Below are positions 34,611 through 42,078 of a stretch of 64,000 nucleotides of DNA, piece after piece (positions within the stretch are counted from its first letter, which is position 1; each line of letters starts with the position of its first letter). The DNA is taken from NCBI RefSeq assembly GCF_051903925.1, contig NZ_CP173678.1, positions 186,001 through 250,000 on the forward strand. The letters are read 5' to 3'. The translations under genes and the position numbers were made by a program. Source of the DNA: G051903925 sp051903925 (GTDB lineage Bacteria > Pseudomonadota > Alphaproteobacteria > Zavarziniales > Zavarziniaceae). The notes beneath the pieces are model-generated. The model saw only the letters and a list, made by a program, of their open reading frames with translations, was not told where the DNA came from and made no database searches.

Positions 34611-35705
34611 TCAGGGCGCGTCGAGCGCCCTGCAATCCTCGGCCTTGAACCCGATTCTGACGACGGCGCCCGCCGCATAGCGCGGCCGGCCGGCGCTGTT
34701 GGGCACCTTGATGTCGAACTCGGTGCAGCCGGGCACGTGCATGCGCACGCGGCTGTGGTCGCCGACATAGATCACCTCGTCGATGCGGCCTTCCAGGATG
34801 TTGGGCACGCTCCCCTCGGCCGGCTGCAGCACCACCCGCTCCGGGCGGATCGACAGGGTCGTGGCACCGCCGCTGGTGACGTTGACCGCGGTTGCCCGCA
34901 CCGTCGTCGCCTCGCCCACCCGGACGGTGCAGGCGCCGTTCTCGATCGCGACGACCTGGCCGTGCATGCGGTTGTTCTCGCCGATGAACTGGGCGACGAA
35001 GGCGTTCACGGGCGCCTCGTACAGCTCGTCGGGACCGGCCAGCTGCTGGATCACGCCATCGTTGAAGACGGCGATGCGGTCCGACATGGTCAGCGCCTCG
35101 GTCTGGTCGTGCGTGACATAGACGAAGGTGACGCCCAGGCGATCGTGGATGTGCTTGATCTCGATCTGCATCCGCTCGCGCAACTGCTTGTCCAGCGCGC
35201 CCAGCGGCTCGTCCATCAGGATCAGCGCGGGCTCGAAGACCAGGGCGCGGGCCAGGGCGACGCGCTGCTGCTGGCCGCCGGACAGCTGGGCCGGGCGGCG
35301 ATTGCCGAAGCCGCGCAGCTGGACCAGGTCCAGCACCTTCTCGACCTTGGTCGCGATCTCTGCCTTGGGCAGCTTGCGGACCATAAGGGGGAAGGCGATG
35401 TTCTCGCTGACCGTCATGTGCGGAAACAGCGCGTAGTTCTGGAACACCATGCCGATGTCGCGCTTGTGCGGCGGCAGGTTGTCGATGGGACGGCTGTCCA
35501 GGTAGATGTGGCCGCGGGTCGGCGTCTCGAACCCCGCAAGCATCATCAGTGTCGTCGTCTTGCCAGAGCCGGACGGCCCGAGAAGCGTCAGAAATTCGCC
35601 CTTCCTGACAGTCAGATCCAAGTCCTTGACGACCAGAACTTCCCCATCATAGGTCTTCTGGACGCCCTCGAACACGACGAACGCCTCAGCGACGTCGCGC
35701 TGCAT
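34611..35705 (-). CDS. ABC transporter ATP-binding protein, PotA type
   Basis: Energises the importer. 364 residues from the ATG at 35703-35705. Walker A is 'LLGPSGSGKTT' (about residue 42), the Q-loop 'GMVFQNYALFPHMTV', signature 'AQLSGGQQQRVALARAL', Walker B 'ALILMDEPLGALD' and the switch His in 'VYVTHDQTEAL'. The last 120 residues form the TOBE-like domain ('LSIRPERVVL'). A TTG at 35750 in frame is an alternative start. First gene of the operon: potA-like, SBP copy B, SBP copy A, potB-like, potC-like. Confidence 0.94.
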   Translation of the reverse strand: MQRDVAEAFVVFEGVQKTYDGEVLVVKDLDLTVRKGEFLTLLGPSGSGKTTTLMMLAGFETPTRGHIYLDSRPIDNLPPHKRDIGMVFQNYALFPHMTVSENIAFPLMVRKLPKAEIATKVEKVLDLVQLRGFGNRRPAQLSGGQQQRVALARALVFEPALILMDEPLGALDKQLRERMQIEIKHIHDRLGVTFVYVTHDQTEALTMSDRIAVFNDGVIQQLAGPDELYEAPVNAFVAQFIGENNRMHGQVVAIENGACTVRVGEATTVRATAVNVTSGGATTLSIRPERVVLQPAEGSVPNILEGRIDEVIYVGDHSRVRMHVPGCTEFDIKVPNSAGRPRYAAGAVVRIGFKAEDCRALDAP

Positions 35706-35750
35706 TTGGGCAGTACGCCCAGCAGTCAGGACCGCGTTCAAGGTCGACAA

Positions 35751-36115
35751 GTGCGACTTAGATTTTTAACGAGCCAATACACGGTGTGCACCTCCCTCGC
35801 TGGCGCTCCCGGGCTCCCCCCTGTTGGGAAAACTCTAATGCCGCTTTTTGCGGCCGCACAACGGGATTCGTGCACGCTGGTCGCCAGTCGCACCGATTTA
35901 TTCCAACCGGTATGGACCGGTTCGGGTGCGCCAGGCTGCCTGCCCAAAAGCGCGGCGCATGCTGTGTGCAAGTGGCGCGGATCAAGGCAGCGACGCGGGT
36001 TCACGCATCCTTAACGCGCGCTGGCGCACAGTGCGGGGCATTGGCGTCGCCATCCGTCGGCGCCCGCGGATTCGGGGCGGCCCGCCGCCCCAGGCTTTGA
36101 GGACACCGACCGGCC
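35751..36115. other. 365-bp divergent intergenic region between importer operon and cheW
   Basis: No gene is supported. It must hold the promoters of both units. The clearest element is the palindrome at 35905-35922. A short hairpin GCCGC-TTTTT-GCGGC lies at 35840-35854 and could be part of the importer leader. I cannot assign promoter hexamers with confidence. Confidence 0.55.
35905..35922. promoter_or_regulatory. 18-bp palindrome upstream of the importer operon
   Basis: AACCGGT-ATGG-ACCGGTT is a perfect inverted repeat with 7-bp arms and a 4-bp centre, about 200 bp before the ATPase gene and 194 bp before cheW. This looks like a regulator binding site; which protein binds is unknown, and no dedicated regulator gene is adjacent. 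Confidence 0.5.
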
Positions 36116-36589
36116 ATGGCCACAGCGATCCAGGAACGCAAGGACCGCGCCCGCGCGGAGCACAGCCAGTACGTCACGATGACCGTCGCCGACCGCCTGC
36201 TGGGCCTGCCCATCCTGGAGGTCCACGACATCGTGGTGCCCGAGAAGATCGCGCGCGTGCCCCTGGCCCAGCCCGAGGTCGCGGGCCTGATCAACCTGCG
36301 CGGCAAGATCGTCTCGGCCATCGACATGCGCCACGTCCTGCGCGCGCCGCCGGCGGCGGCCGATGCGCGGCGCGTGGGCGTCACCGTCAGCCACAAGGGC
36401 GAGACCTATACCCTGCTGGTCGACGGCGTGGGCGAGGTGGTGGAGATCGATCCCGACACGCGCGAGCCCAACCCGCCAACGCTGGACGGCCGCTGGAAGC
36501 ACCTGTCGAACGGCGTGGTTCGCCTGGAGCAGGGCCTGCTCGTCCTGCTCAATACAGACCGGGTGATGGACCAGGACATCCGCGGCTGA
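36116..36589 (+). CDS. cheW: CheW-like chemotaxis coupling protein
   Basis: A single CheW domain of 157 residues that would link receptors to a CheA kinase. The beta-barrel begins at 'YVTMTVADRLLGLPILEVHD', with 'VAGLINLRGKIVSAIDMR' as the hallmark and 'LLVDGVGEVVEID' near the middle. No CheA, receptor or other chemotaxis gene is present in the window, so it is an orphan copy that may serve a distant cluster. Confidence 0.93.
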   Translation: MATAIQERKDRARAEHSQYVTMTVADRLLGLPILEVHDIVVPEKIARVPLAQPEVAGLINLRGKIVSAIDMRHVLRAPPAAADARRVGVTVSHKGETYTLLVDGVGEVVEIDPDTREPNPPTLDGRWKHLSNGVVRLEQGLLVLLNTDRVMDQDIRG

Positions 36590-36613
36590 GGCCTCCCCAG
36601 CCACAGCAAGGCA

Positions 36614-36633
36614 GGCCCGCCGGCATGCGGGCC
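36614..36633. terminator. Hairpin between convergent cheW and XRE-S24 genes
   Basis: GGCCCGC (36614-36620) and GCGGGCC (36627-36633) pair perfectly around CGGCAT. It lies 24 bp after cheW and 7 bp before the stop of the convergent regulator gene. It could end transcription from both sides; there is no T tract. Confidence 0.5.
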
Positions 36634-36640
36634 GCCCACT

Positions 36641-37288
36641 TCAGCGCCCTTCCCAGGCGCCCACGACGCGGTAGACCGCCTTCACCCGCGCCAGGGGCAG
36701 GGTGAACTCCCGCTCCTCCGGCCGGAATTCGCGCAGCGTGATGCCGTCACCGGCATGGCGCACGAACTGCTTCACATAGGCCTCGGTGTCGGTGCACTCC
36801 ACCACCACATAGGCGTCGCGCACCGGCGGCAGGTTCGGGTTCAGGAACAAAAGGTCCCCCGCCCGGAACTTCGGTTCCATCGAATCGCCCACGGCATAGA
36901 CGGCAAAGGCATTGCCCACGCCCCCCAGCGGCGGCGGCCGCCAGGTCCATTCCAAGGGCCGCCCCTGGTCGACGAACAGCGCGTCGCTGCCGCCGCGCGC
37001 CGCCCCGCACACCGGCAGGTCGCGCAACGCATCCGACAGCGGCAACGGCGCTGCGGCAATGGCCGGGCCGGCCGGAACATCGGCCATGCGCCCACCCCCC
37101 GCATCCGGCAGCAGGTCGCGCGGCGCGCAGCGCAGGGGCCCCGCCAGACGCACCATCCAGTCGACGGTCAGGCGCCGTTCGCCGCGCTCCAGCTTCACGA
37201 TCTGGGACCGTCCCGTGCCGGCGGCATCGGCCAAATCCTGCTGGCTGAGGCCCGCGGCGCGGCGCATTTCGGCGATGCGATTCGACAT
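36641..37288 (-). CDS. XRE family regulator with S24 (LexA/CI-like) protease domain
   Basis: A 215-residue phage-type repressor. The N-terminal HTH is 'AGLSQQDLADAAGTGRSQIV'. The C-terminal S24 domain has Ser136 in 'YAVGDSMEPKFRAGDLLF' and Lys173 in 'TEAYVKQFVRH', the self-cleavage dyad. A Gly-rich segment near residues 94-101 ('CGAARGGS') could hold the cleavage site, though a clear Ala-Gly site is not certain. It is divergent from the DUF6362-like gene, with a 71-bp gap for the shared control region. Confidence 0.9.
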   Translation of the reverse strand: MSNRIAEMRRAAGLSQQDLADAAGTGRSQIVKLERGERRLTVDWMVRLAGPLRCAPRDLLPDAGGGRMADVPAGPAIAAAPLPLSDALRDLPVCGAARGGSDALFVDQGRPLEWTWRPPPLGGVGNAFAVYAVGDSMEPKFRAGDLLFLNPNLPPVRDAYVVVECTDTEAYVKQFVRHAGDGITLREFRPEEREFTLPLARVKAVYRVVGAWEGR

Positions 37289-37359
37289 ACCCGGAATGTA
37301 CCACTTGACGACGATATGGGCAAATGTTCTTCTTTTGTCTCATTTCGTGGAGACGGGCC

Positions 37360-37818
37360 ATGTGGACAGGACAGGACGTTGCCGATTGGCTGGCCGAGGC
37401 GGCCGACACGCTCGCCCGCCTGCCGGACCCTGACGGCGCCTGGCGGCGGCGCATGCATGCGGCCTGGCCCGACATTGTCCAGGCGCCCGCCCTGGCGCAG
37501 GCCTCGCGCAGCGGTCGAACCCGGCCCGGCCCGCCCAGCGCCGCCGCGATCGACCGTCTGGACAAGGTGATCGCGTGGCTGTCCTGGCTGGACCCGGCGC
37601 AGCGGCGGATCGCCTGGGCACTGGCGTCCGGCATCAGCGCAAGCCGCCTGCGCGCCATGATTGGCTGCCACCGCAACACGATCGCAAACCGCCATGCCGC
37701 CGCCCTGCAGCGCATTGCCGGGCGGTTGAACGCCGAGGCGCGTCCGTCCCCGGTCGCAACGCCACGGGGACAGCCCTTCCCGGCCTTTGCTAGAAAGGGC
37801 GATGACCACCCGACGTGA
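37360..37818 (+). CDS. DUF6362-like small protein with a helix-turn-helix
   Basis: A 152-residue protein that resembles the uncharacterised DUF6362 family found with phage-like genes: 'AAIDRLDKVIAWLSWLDPAQ', 'RRIAWALASGISASRLRAMI' and 'GCHRNTIANRHAAALQRIAG', the last with an HTH look. The start ATG at 37360 has GGAGACGGG upstream; an earlier ATG at 37324 has no such site. Divergent from the XRE-S24 gene, so likely its target. It overlaps the next gene by 17 bp. The family call comes from memory and needs a search. Confidence 0.65.
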   Translation: MWTGQDVADWLAEAADTLARLPDPDGAWRRRMHAAWPDIVQAPALAQASRSGRTRPGPPSAAAIDRLDKVIAWLSWLDPAQRRIAWALASGISASRLRAMIGCHRNTIANRHAAALQRIAGRLNAEARPSPVATPRGQPFPAFARKGDDHPT

Positions 37819-38563
37819 GCCGCTGCTCAACGCCCCCGGCATCATCGTCGCCCTGATCGTCGCGATCCTGGGCATCCAGGCCCTGATCGGGGAGGTGCTG
37901 GCCATCGACGCCGCCAACCGCCTGTTCGGCGACTTCGCGCTCCAGCCGGCGCGCACGACCCTGCTGGTCATGCCCGGCCTCGCGGACCAGGTGGCGGCGG
38001 ACCAGGGCTGGAACGCGGCAGACCTGATGGCCGTGGTACGCCAGGAGGCCCCCTATGGCGTTGTGTCGCTGCTGACCTATGCCCTGCTGCATGGTGGCTG
38101 GGTCCATGCCGGAATCAACTGCGCCTGGCTCCTGGCCTTCGGCACGGTCGTCGCCCGCAGGCTGGGCACGGGTCGCTTCCTGGCATTTGCCGCTGCCAGC
38201 GCGGTGTTTGCGGGCCTGGGGCACCTGGCGGTGCATCCACTGGACCTGTCGCCGTTGGTTGGCGCATCGGGCATCGTCATGGCCTGCATGGGCGGGGCCG
38301 CACGCTTCGCCTTCCGGCGTGACGGCGCGCACCTGCCCGCGATCCCGCTGGGCCAGGCGCTGACCGGGGGACCGGCGCTCAGCTTCATCGCCGTCCTCCT
38401 GGCGCTGGCCCTGCTGCCGGCGCTGGGCATCCGCATCGACGGCATGACGGATGGCCGCATCGCCTGGGAAGCGCACATTTTCGGGCTGGCCTTCGGGCTG
38501 CTGGCCTTTGGCTGGTTCGACCCGCCGGCGGCGCACCAGCCGGAGCCGGACGCGATCGCCTGA
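37802..38563 (+). CDS. Rhomboid family intramembrane serine protease
   Basis: A 253-residue membrane protease with six to seven helices. 'LTYALLHGGWVHAGINCAWL' is the family motif, Ser156 lies in 'LVGASGIVMAC' and His225 in 'WEAHIFGLAFG', giving the Ser-His dyad. The ATG at 37802 follows GAAAGGG; the ORF is open a little further upstream at a TTG. Substrates cannot be deduced. Confidence 0.92.
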   Translation: MTTRREPLLNAPGIIVALIVAILGIQALIGEVLAIDAANRLFGDFALQPARTTLLVMPGLADQVAADQGWNAADLMAVVRQEAPYGVVSLLTYALLHGGWVHAGINCAWLLAFGTVVARRLGTGRFLAFAAASAVFAGLGHLAVHPLDLSPLVGASGIVMACMGGAARFAFRRDGAHLPAIPLGQALTGGPALSFIAVLLALALLPALGIRIDGMTDGRIAWEAHIFGLAFGLLAFGWFDPPAAHQPEPDAIA

Positions 38564-38601
38564 ACCATCGGGTCCAGCGGCCTCAGGACCGCGACCCTAC
38601 C

Positions 38602-38799
38602 TCAGTTTGAAAGAGTGCCGCGGCCATAGGGCTGGGGCAGGATCGGCGCACCGGGGGCCGCCGGGCCTGCGGCGACCGTGCAATTGGCTGCGCTGCGACA
38701 ACTCCGCTCCAGCGTGGCCTGGATGCTCGCGATCGGGTCGGCGCAGCCGCCGAGGCCGACAAGGACAACTGCGAGCGGCAGAAGCGTGGCGCGACTCAC
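38602..38799 (-). CDS. Small putative lipoprotein
   Basis: A 65-residue protein with a lipoprotein signal: 'ATLLPLAVVLVGLGGC' ends in the lipobox L-G-G-C. The mature part is short and has two more Cys residues ('RSCRSAANCTVAAG'), which may form a disulphide. The start is a GTG at 38797-38799, with a weak ribosome site, 19 bp after the helicase stop. It is not conserved in any family I know; the signal peptide is the main support. Confidence 0.5.
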   Translation of the reverse strand: MSRATLLPLAVVLVGLGGCADPIASIQATLERSCRSAANCTVAAGPAAPGAPILPQPYGRGTLSN

Positions 38800-38818
38800 G
38801 GCCGCGCCAGCCCGTGCG

Positions 38819-40312
38819 TCAGGACCGTGCGGCGCGGATTGGCTGGAGCATGAACGCCGGGGCATTGTCGCCAAAGCCGATCAGCGGCACATCGTCCATC
38901 GCGTCATCGTCGTCGCGGCGCCGCCGGCGGTCGTCGGGCCGGCGGCCACGCGGCTCCGCATGGCGGGCGGGCGCACGCTCGGCGGGGCGCTCGGGAGCCT
39001 CCTCGACCGCGCGCTCCTCGGCCATGCGCGGCGGCGCCTCGTCGCGGACCTCGGTCCGGCTGCGGCTGCTGCGACGCGGCCGTGCCGGCGCGTCATCCGC
39101 CTCGCCCTTGGCGGGCTTGTCGGCCTTGGGCGCCGCCTTGCGGCCACGACCGCGGCGCGGGGCCTCGTCCCCGCTCTCCAGGTTGGCTGCCTCGATGCCC
39201 GGCACTTCGACCTTGGGGATCTCCTTGCCGATGATCTTCTCGATCGCCGCGACATAGCGGGCATCATCCGGCACGGCCAGGGTGAAGGCGCGGCCTTCCT
39301 TGCCCGCGCGGCCGGTGCGGCCGATGCGGTGGACGTAATCCTCCGGATGGATCGGCACGTCGAAGTTGAAGACGTGGCTCATGTCGGTCACGTCCAGGCC
39401 GCGCGCCGCGACGTCGCTGGCCACCAGCAGGGTGATCTCGCCCTTCTTGAAGCGCTCCAGCGTGTCGGTGCGGACCGCCTGGGCCATGTCGCCATGCAGG
39501 CCGGCGGCGCTGAAGCCGTGCGCGGTCAGGCTCTTGTGCAGGACGTCCACGTCGCGCTTGCGATTGCAGAAGATGATGGCGTTGCGCACTTCCTCATTGC
39601 GCAGCAGGTTGCGCAGCGCCTGGCGCTTCTCCCGCGCCTCGACGATGACCAGCCCCTGCGTCACGGTCGACGCGGTGGTCGCGGCCCGGGCGACCGTCAC
39701 CTCCACCGGCTGGTTCAGGAAGGCGTCGGTCAGGCGCTTGATCTCCGGCGCCATGGTGGCGGAGAAGAACAGCGTCTGGCGCTGGGCCGGCGTCATCTTG
39801 CAGATCTTCTCGACATCGGGAATGAAGCCCATGTCGAGCATGCGGTCGGCCTCGTCCACCACCAGGACCTGCACGCCGTTCAGCATGACGCGGCCGCGTT
39901 CCATGTGGTCGAGCAGGCGGCCGGGGGTCGCGATCAGCACGTCCACGCCGCGGTCCAGCTTCTTTTCCTGGTCGCCGAAAGACACGCCGCCGATCAGCAG
40001 GGCACAGGTCAGCTTGTGGTTCTTGCCGTACTTGTCGAAGCTTTCGGCCACCTGGGCCGCCAGTTCGCGCGTCGGCTCCAGAATCAGCGAGCGCGGCATG
40101 CGCGCCTTGGGCCGGCCGGCGGCCAGGATCTCGATCATCGGCAGCGTGAAGCTGGCCGTCTTGCCCGTGCCCGTCTGGGCGACGCCCAGGATGTCGCGCC
40201 CGGCCAGGACCTGGGGGATCGCCTTGGCCTGGATCGGGGTGGGCTCGCTATAGCCTGCATCGGCAACGGCCTGGAGAAGAGCTGGGCCGAGGCCGAGGTC
40301 AGAAAATGGCAT
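38819..40312 (-). CDS. rhlE: DEAD-box RNA helicase, RhlE-like
   Basis: ATP-dependent RNA helicase of 497 residues. Motifs in order: 'TPIQAKAIP' (Q), 'AQTGTGKTASF' (I), 'LEPTRELAAQ' (Ia), 'VLIATPGRLLD' (Ib), 'VVDEADRMLDMG' (II, DEAD), 'FSATM' (III), 'ASDVAARGLDV' (V) and 'HRIGRTGRAGKEG' (VI). The last 120 residues are a charged Arg/Asp/Glu/Lys-rich tail, likely disordered and RNA-binding. It is next to the small lipoprotein on the same strand. Role in ribosome assembly or cold adaptation is family inference. Confidence 0.95.
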   Translation of the reverse strand: MPFSDLGLGPALLQAVADAGYSEPTPIQAKAIPQVLAGRDILGVAQTGTGKTASFTLPMIEILAAGRPKARMPRSLILEPTRELAAQVAESFDKYGKNHKLTCALLIGGVSFGDQEKKLDRGVDVLIATPGRLLDHMERGRVMLNGVQVLVVDEADRMLDMGFIPDVEKICKMTPAQRQTLFFSATMAPEIKRLTDAFLNQPVEVTVARAATTASTVTQGLVIVEAREKRQALRNLLRNEEVRNAIIFCNRKRDVDVLHKSLTAHGFSAAGLHGDMAQAVRTDTLERFKKGEITLLVASDVAARGLDVTDMSHVFNFDVPIHPEDYVHRIGRTGRAGKEGRAFTLAVPDDARYVAAIEKIIGKEIPKVEVPGIEAANLESGDEAPRRGRGRKAAPKADKPAKGEADDAPARPRRSSRSRTEVRDEAPPRMAEERAVEEAPERPAERAPARHAEPRGRRPDDRRRRRDDDDAMDDVPLIGFGDNAPAFMLQPIRAARS

Positions 40313-40489
40313 CAAGAAAAAGCCTCATCGCGTCCGCAGGGCGAACCCCCGCGAACGATCCCGGCAAAGATGGCGATTGCGCGCGCGAAAGCAAGGCGTC
40401 GCAACGCCTCAACCCGCTTCAGCAGCGTATGGCAGCCCAGACAGACCCGCAAGTGTGGCCCGCGGGGCGCGCCTTATCGCGCGGTGCCG

Positions 40490-41071
40490 CTAGCAGCCGG
40501 GCACCAGGCAGCGGCTGGAATCGTGCGGGCTGCGCAGCGGAATGAGGGAGGAGATCAGCTCGCCCATGCTCTGGCGAAAGGCCGGATCCTCCACACTGGG
40601 AACCGCAGGCCCCTGCAGCACGGCGCGACTGATCGCGGTATCGCCCAGGCACAGAGCCGCCTGCACCTGCATGCCGCCGGGGCCGGTCGTCGGTATGGCC
40701 CCGCTGGAGGCGACACTGCACAGCGAATCGGGATTCGTGATCTGCACCGGGTTGAACACCAGCACGAGGCGGTTGCGGCCCTCGCGCGGCTCGACCCGGA
40801 CATTCGCCAGGAAGGCTGGACCGGGCACCTGCGCCGCGATCTGGCCGGCATCGGCACCGCCGACCGGGCTGCCGTGGATCTCGGCCTTCAGGATGCCGTC
40901 ACGGGCCAGCGACTGGACCAGCGTGGGGCTGTAGATCGCCTCCTGCCGCACATGCGTCAGGGTCGCCGCCTCGGCCCCCGTTAGGGCCGCACCAGACACA
41001 AGGCCAAAGACCGCCAGGCCCACAAGGCCAAGGAGACGCGCGCTGCGCGCAACAGCATGGATCGTGCTCAT
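40490..41071 (-). CDS. Exported protein of unknown function
   Basis: A 193-residue protein with a signal peptide ('LLGLVGLAVFGLVSGAALTG', cleavage near 'AEAATL'). The mature domain has no recognised motif. 'RNRLVLVFNPVQITNP' may be a beta-strand region and three Cys residues lie in the second half. I chose the ATG at 41069-41071 because the signal peptide starts there; the frame is open further upstream but would overlap the ParD gene's promoter region. Function unknown. Confidence 0.7.
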   Translation of the reverse strand: MSTIHAVARSARLLGLVGLAVFGLVSGAALTGAEAATLTHVRQEAIYSPTLVQSLARDGILKAEIHGSPVGGADAGQIAAQVPGPAFLANVRVEPREGRNRLVLVFNPVQITNPDSLCSVASSGAIPTTGPGGMQVQAALCLGDTAISRAVLQGPAVPSVEDPAFRQSMGELISSLIPLRSPHDSSRCLVPGC

Positions 41072-41171
41072 AGCCAGAAGATGCGCATCGCCCGCCAAGC
41101 CCGCAAGAGCGCCGCGGTCACATTCCGACGACCGTGCTAGGCTGGGCCAGGATTGATCGTGAGGTGTACCG

Positions 41172-41450
41172 ATGACCATTGCCGTATCGCTCGGCCCCGA
41201 CCTGGAGCGGTTCGTGAAGGAACAGGTCGCGAGCGGCCAATACTCTAGCGTGGAGGACGTCGTCCGCGCGGCGCTGGTCATGATGGAGGATGCGGCGAGC
41301 GGAGACGATCTGTCGGCCTTTGGAACCCTTGAATCCCTCCGCGCGAGAATTATCGAAGCCGAAGCAGATCCAAGGGACTACAGCTCCGAGGAAGCAGACA
41401 GGATCCTTGCAGATCATCGCGAAAAAAGGCTTGGATACAGTGCGACGTGA
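41172..41450 (+). CDS. ParD-like type II antitoxin
   Basis: A 92-residue antitoxin. 'MTIAVSLGPDLERFVKEQVA' and 'SGQYSSVEDVVRAALVMMED' form the ribbon-helix-helix DNA-binding part; the second half is the toxin-binding tail ending 'RILADHREKRLGYSAT'. GAGGTG precedes the ATG. It overlaps the toxin gene by 4 bp (GTGA). Codon use is visibly less GC-rich than in the neighbours, a sign of transfer. Autoregulation is expected. Confidence 0.9.
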   Translation: MTIAVSLGPDLERFVKEQVASGQYSSVEDVVRAALVMMEDAASGDDLSAFGTLESLRARIIEAEADPRDYSSEEADRILADHREKRLGYSAT

Positions 41451-41751
41451 CCACTCGGCTCGTTTACTCCAGGGCTGCGATCTCGGACCTCGCCGCGCTC
41501 GAGTCGTGGATTGCCAGCGAACAACCCAAAGCAGCGGAACGAATGATCGAAGAGATCCGAAACCGCTGCATGCTACTGGCTGAATTCGCGGAGATCGGTC
41601 CTCTTCGCCCGAGCTGGGCCGCGACATGCGCATCTTCCCCGTCCAGCGGCGCGTAGTGATTGTGTATCGTGTGTTTTGTGATCGGGTGAGGATCGTCAGG
41701 GTGTTCTATCGCGGCCAGAACTATGATCCCGCCAAAGGCACCACATCATGA
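41447..41751 (+). pseudogene. ParE/RelE-type toxin gene with a one-base frameshift
   Basis: The first 50 codons read as a toxin: 'TTRLVYSRAAISDLAALESW', 'NRCMLLAEFAEIG'. In this frame the protein ends early, at 41656, with an unrelated tail. In the -1 frame the rest of a ParE continues: 'PELGRDMRIFPVQRRVVIVY' and 'RVRIVRVFYRGQNYDP', stopping at 41749-41751. One missing base near 41608-41615, where a G would restore CCGGAGCTG, explains it. With that base the protein would be 101 residues, normal for the family. So either the toxin is inactivated or the read has an error. Confidence 0.75.
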
Positions 41752-41758
41752 TCAATAA

Positions 41759-42073
41759 CTAATCCAGAACTCTAAGAACAGTCCCTATTCCAACCAGCTT
41801 CGGCCCCTCCTGAATCCGCCATTCACGCCCAGCTACGATCTGACCCGCAAGACCGGGCCAATTGAGGAAGGTCACGACCACTTCGCGGCATTCGCCGGGA
41901 TACCATTCGGTCGCAATATCCATGACGCCGATCGTCATCATCGAGTTGTCGGGACCGAAGAAATTGTGGTTCGGGCGGTAGCTTCCGCGAACAAACCGCG
42001 CCTTCCCTCCTTCGGCAGTCGAGAGAAGACGAACGGCGGCCAGCACTCGAACGATGTCGGGATCGCCGGCCAC
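41759..42073 (-). CDS. Stand-alone EF-Tu domain III-like protein
   Basis: A 104-residue protein that matches the last beta-barrel domain of EF-Tu in order: 'AAVRLLSTAEGGKARFVRGS' with 'YRPNHNFFG', 'MTIGVMDIATEWYPGECREV' and 'GREWRIQEGPKLVGIGTVL'. It lacks any GTPase domain. Small EF-Tu domain-III-like proteins are known but their role is not. The GTG start is at 42071-42073, right after the parE stop, and a weak site precedes it. It converges with the toxin pseudogene (7 bp apart) and shares its lower GC. Confidence 0.65.
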   Translation of the reverse strand: MAGDPDIVRVLAAVRLLSTAEGGKARFVRGSYRPNHNFFGPDNSMMTIGVMDIATEWYPGECREVVVTFLNWPGLAGQIVAGREWRIQEGPKLVGIGTVLRVLD

Positions 42074-42078
42074 GGCCC

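Noticed and set aside
38571..38590. Terminator between rhomboid and lipoprotein genes
   Set aside because: Only GGTCC and GGACC can pair, a 5-bp stem with a 10-nt loop and no T tract; too weak to call.
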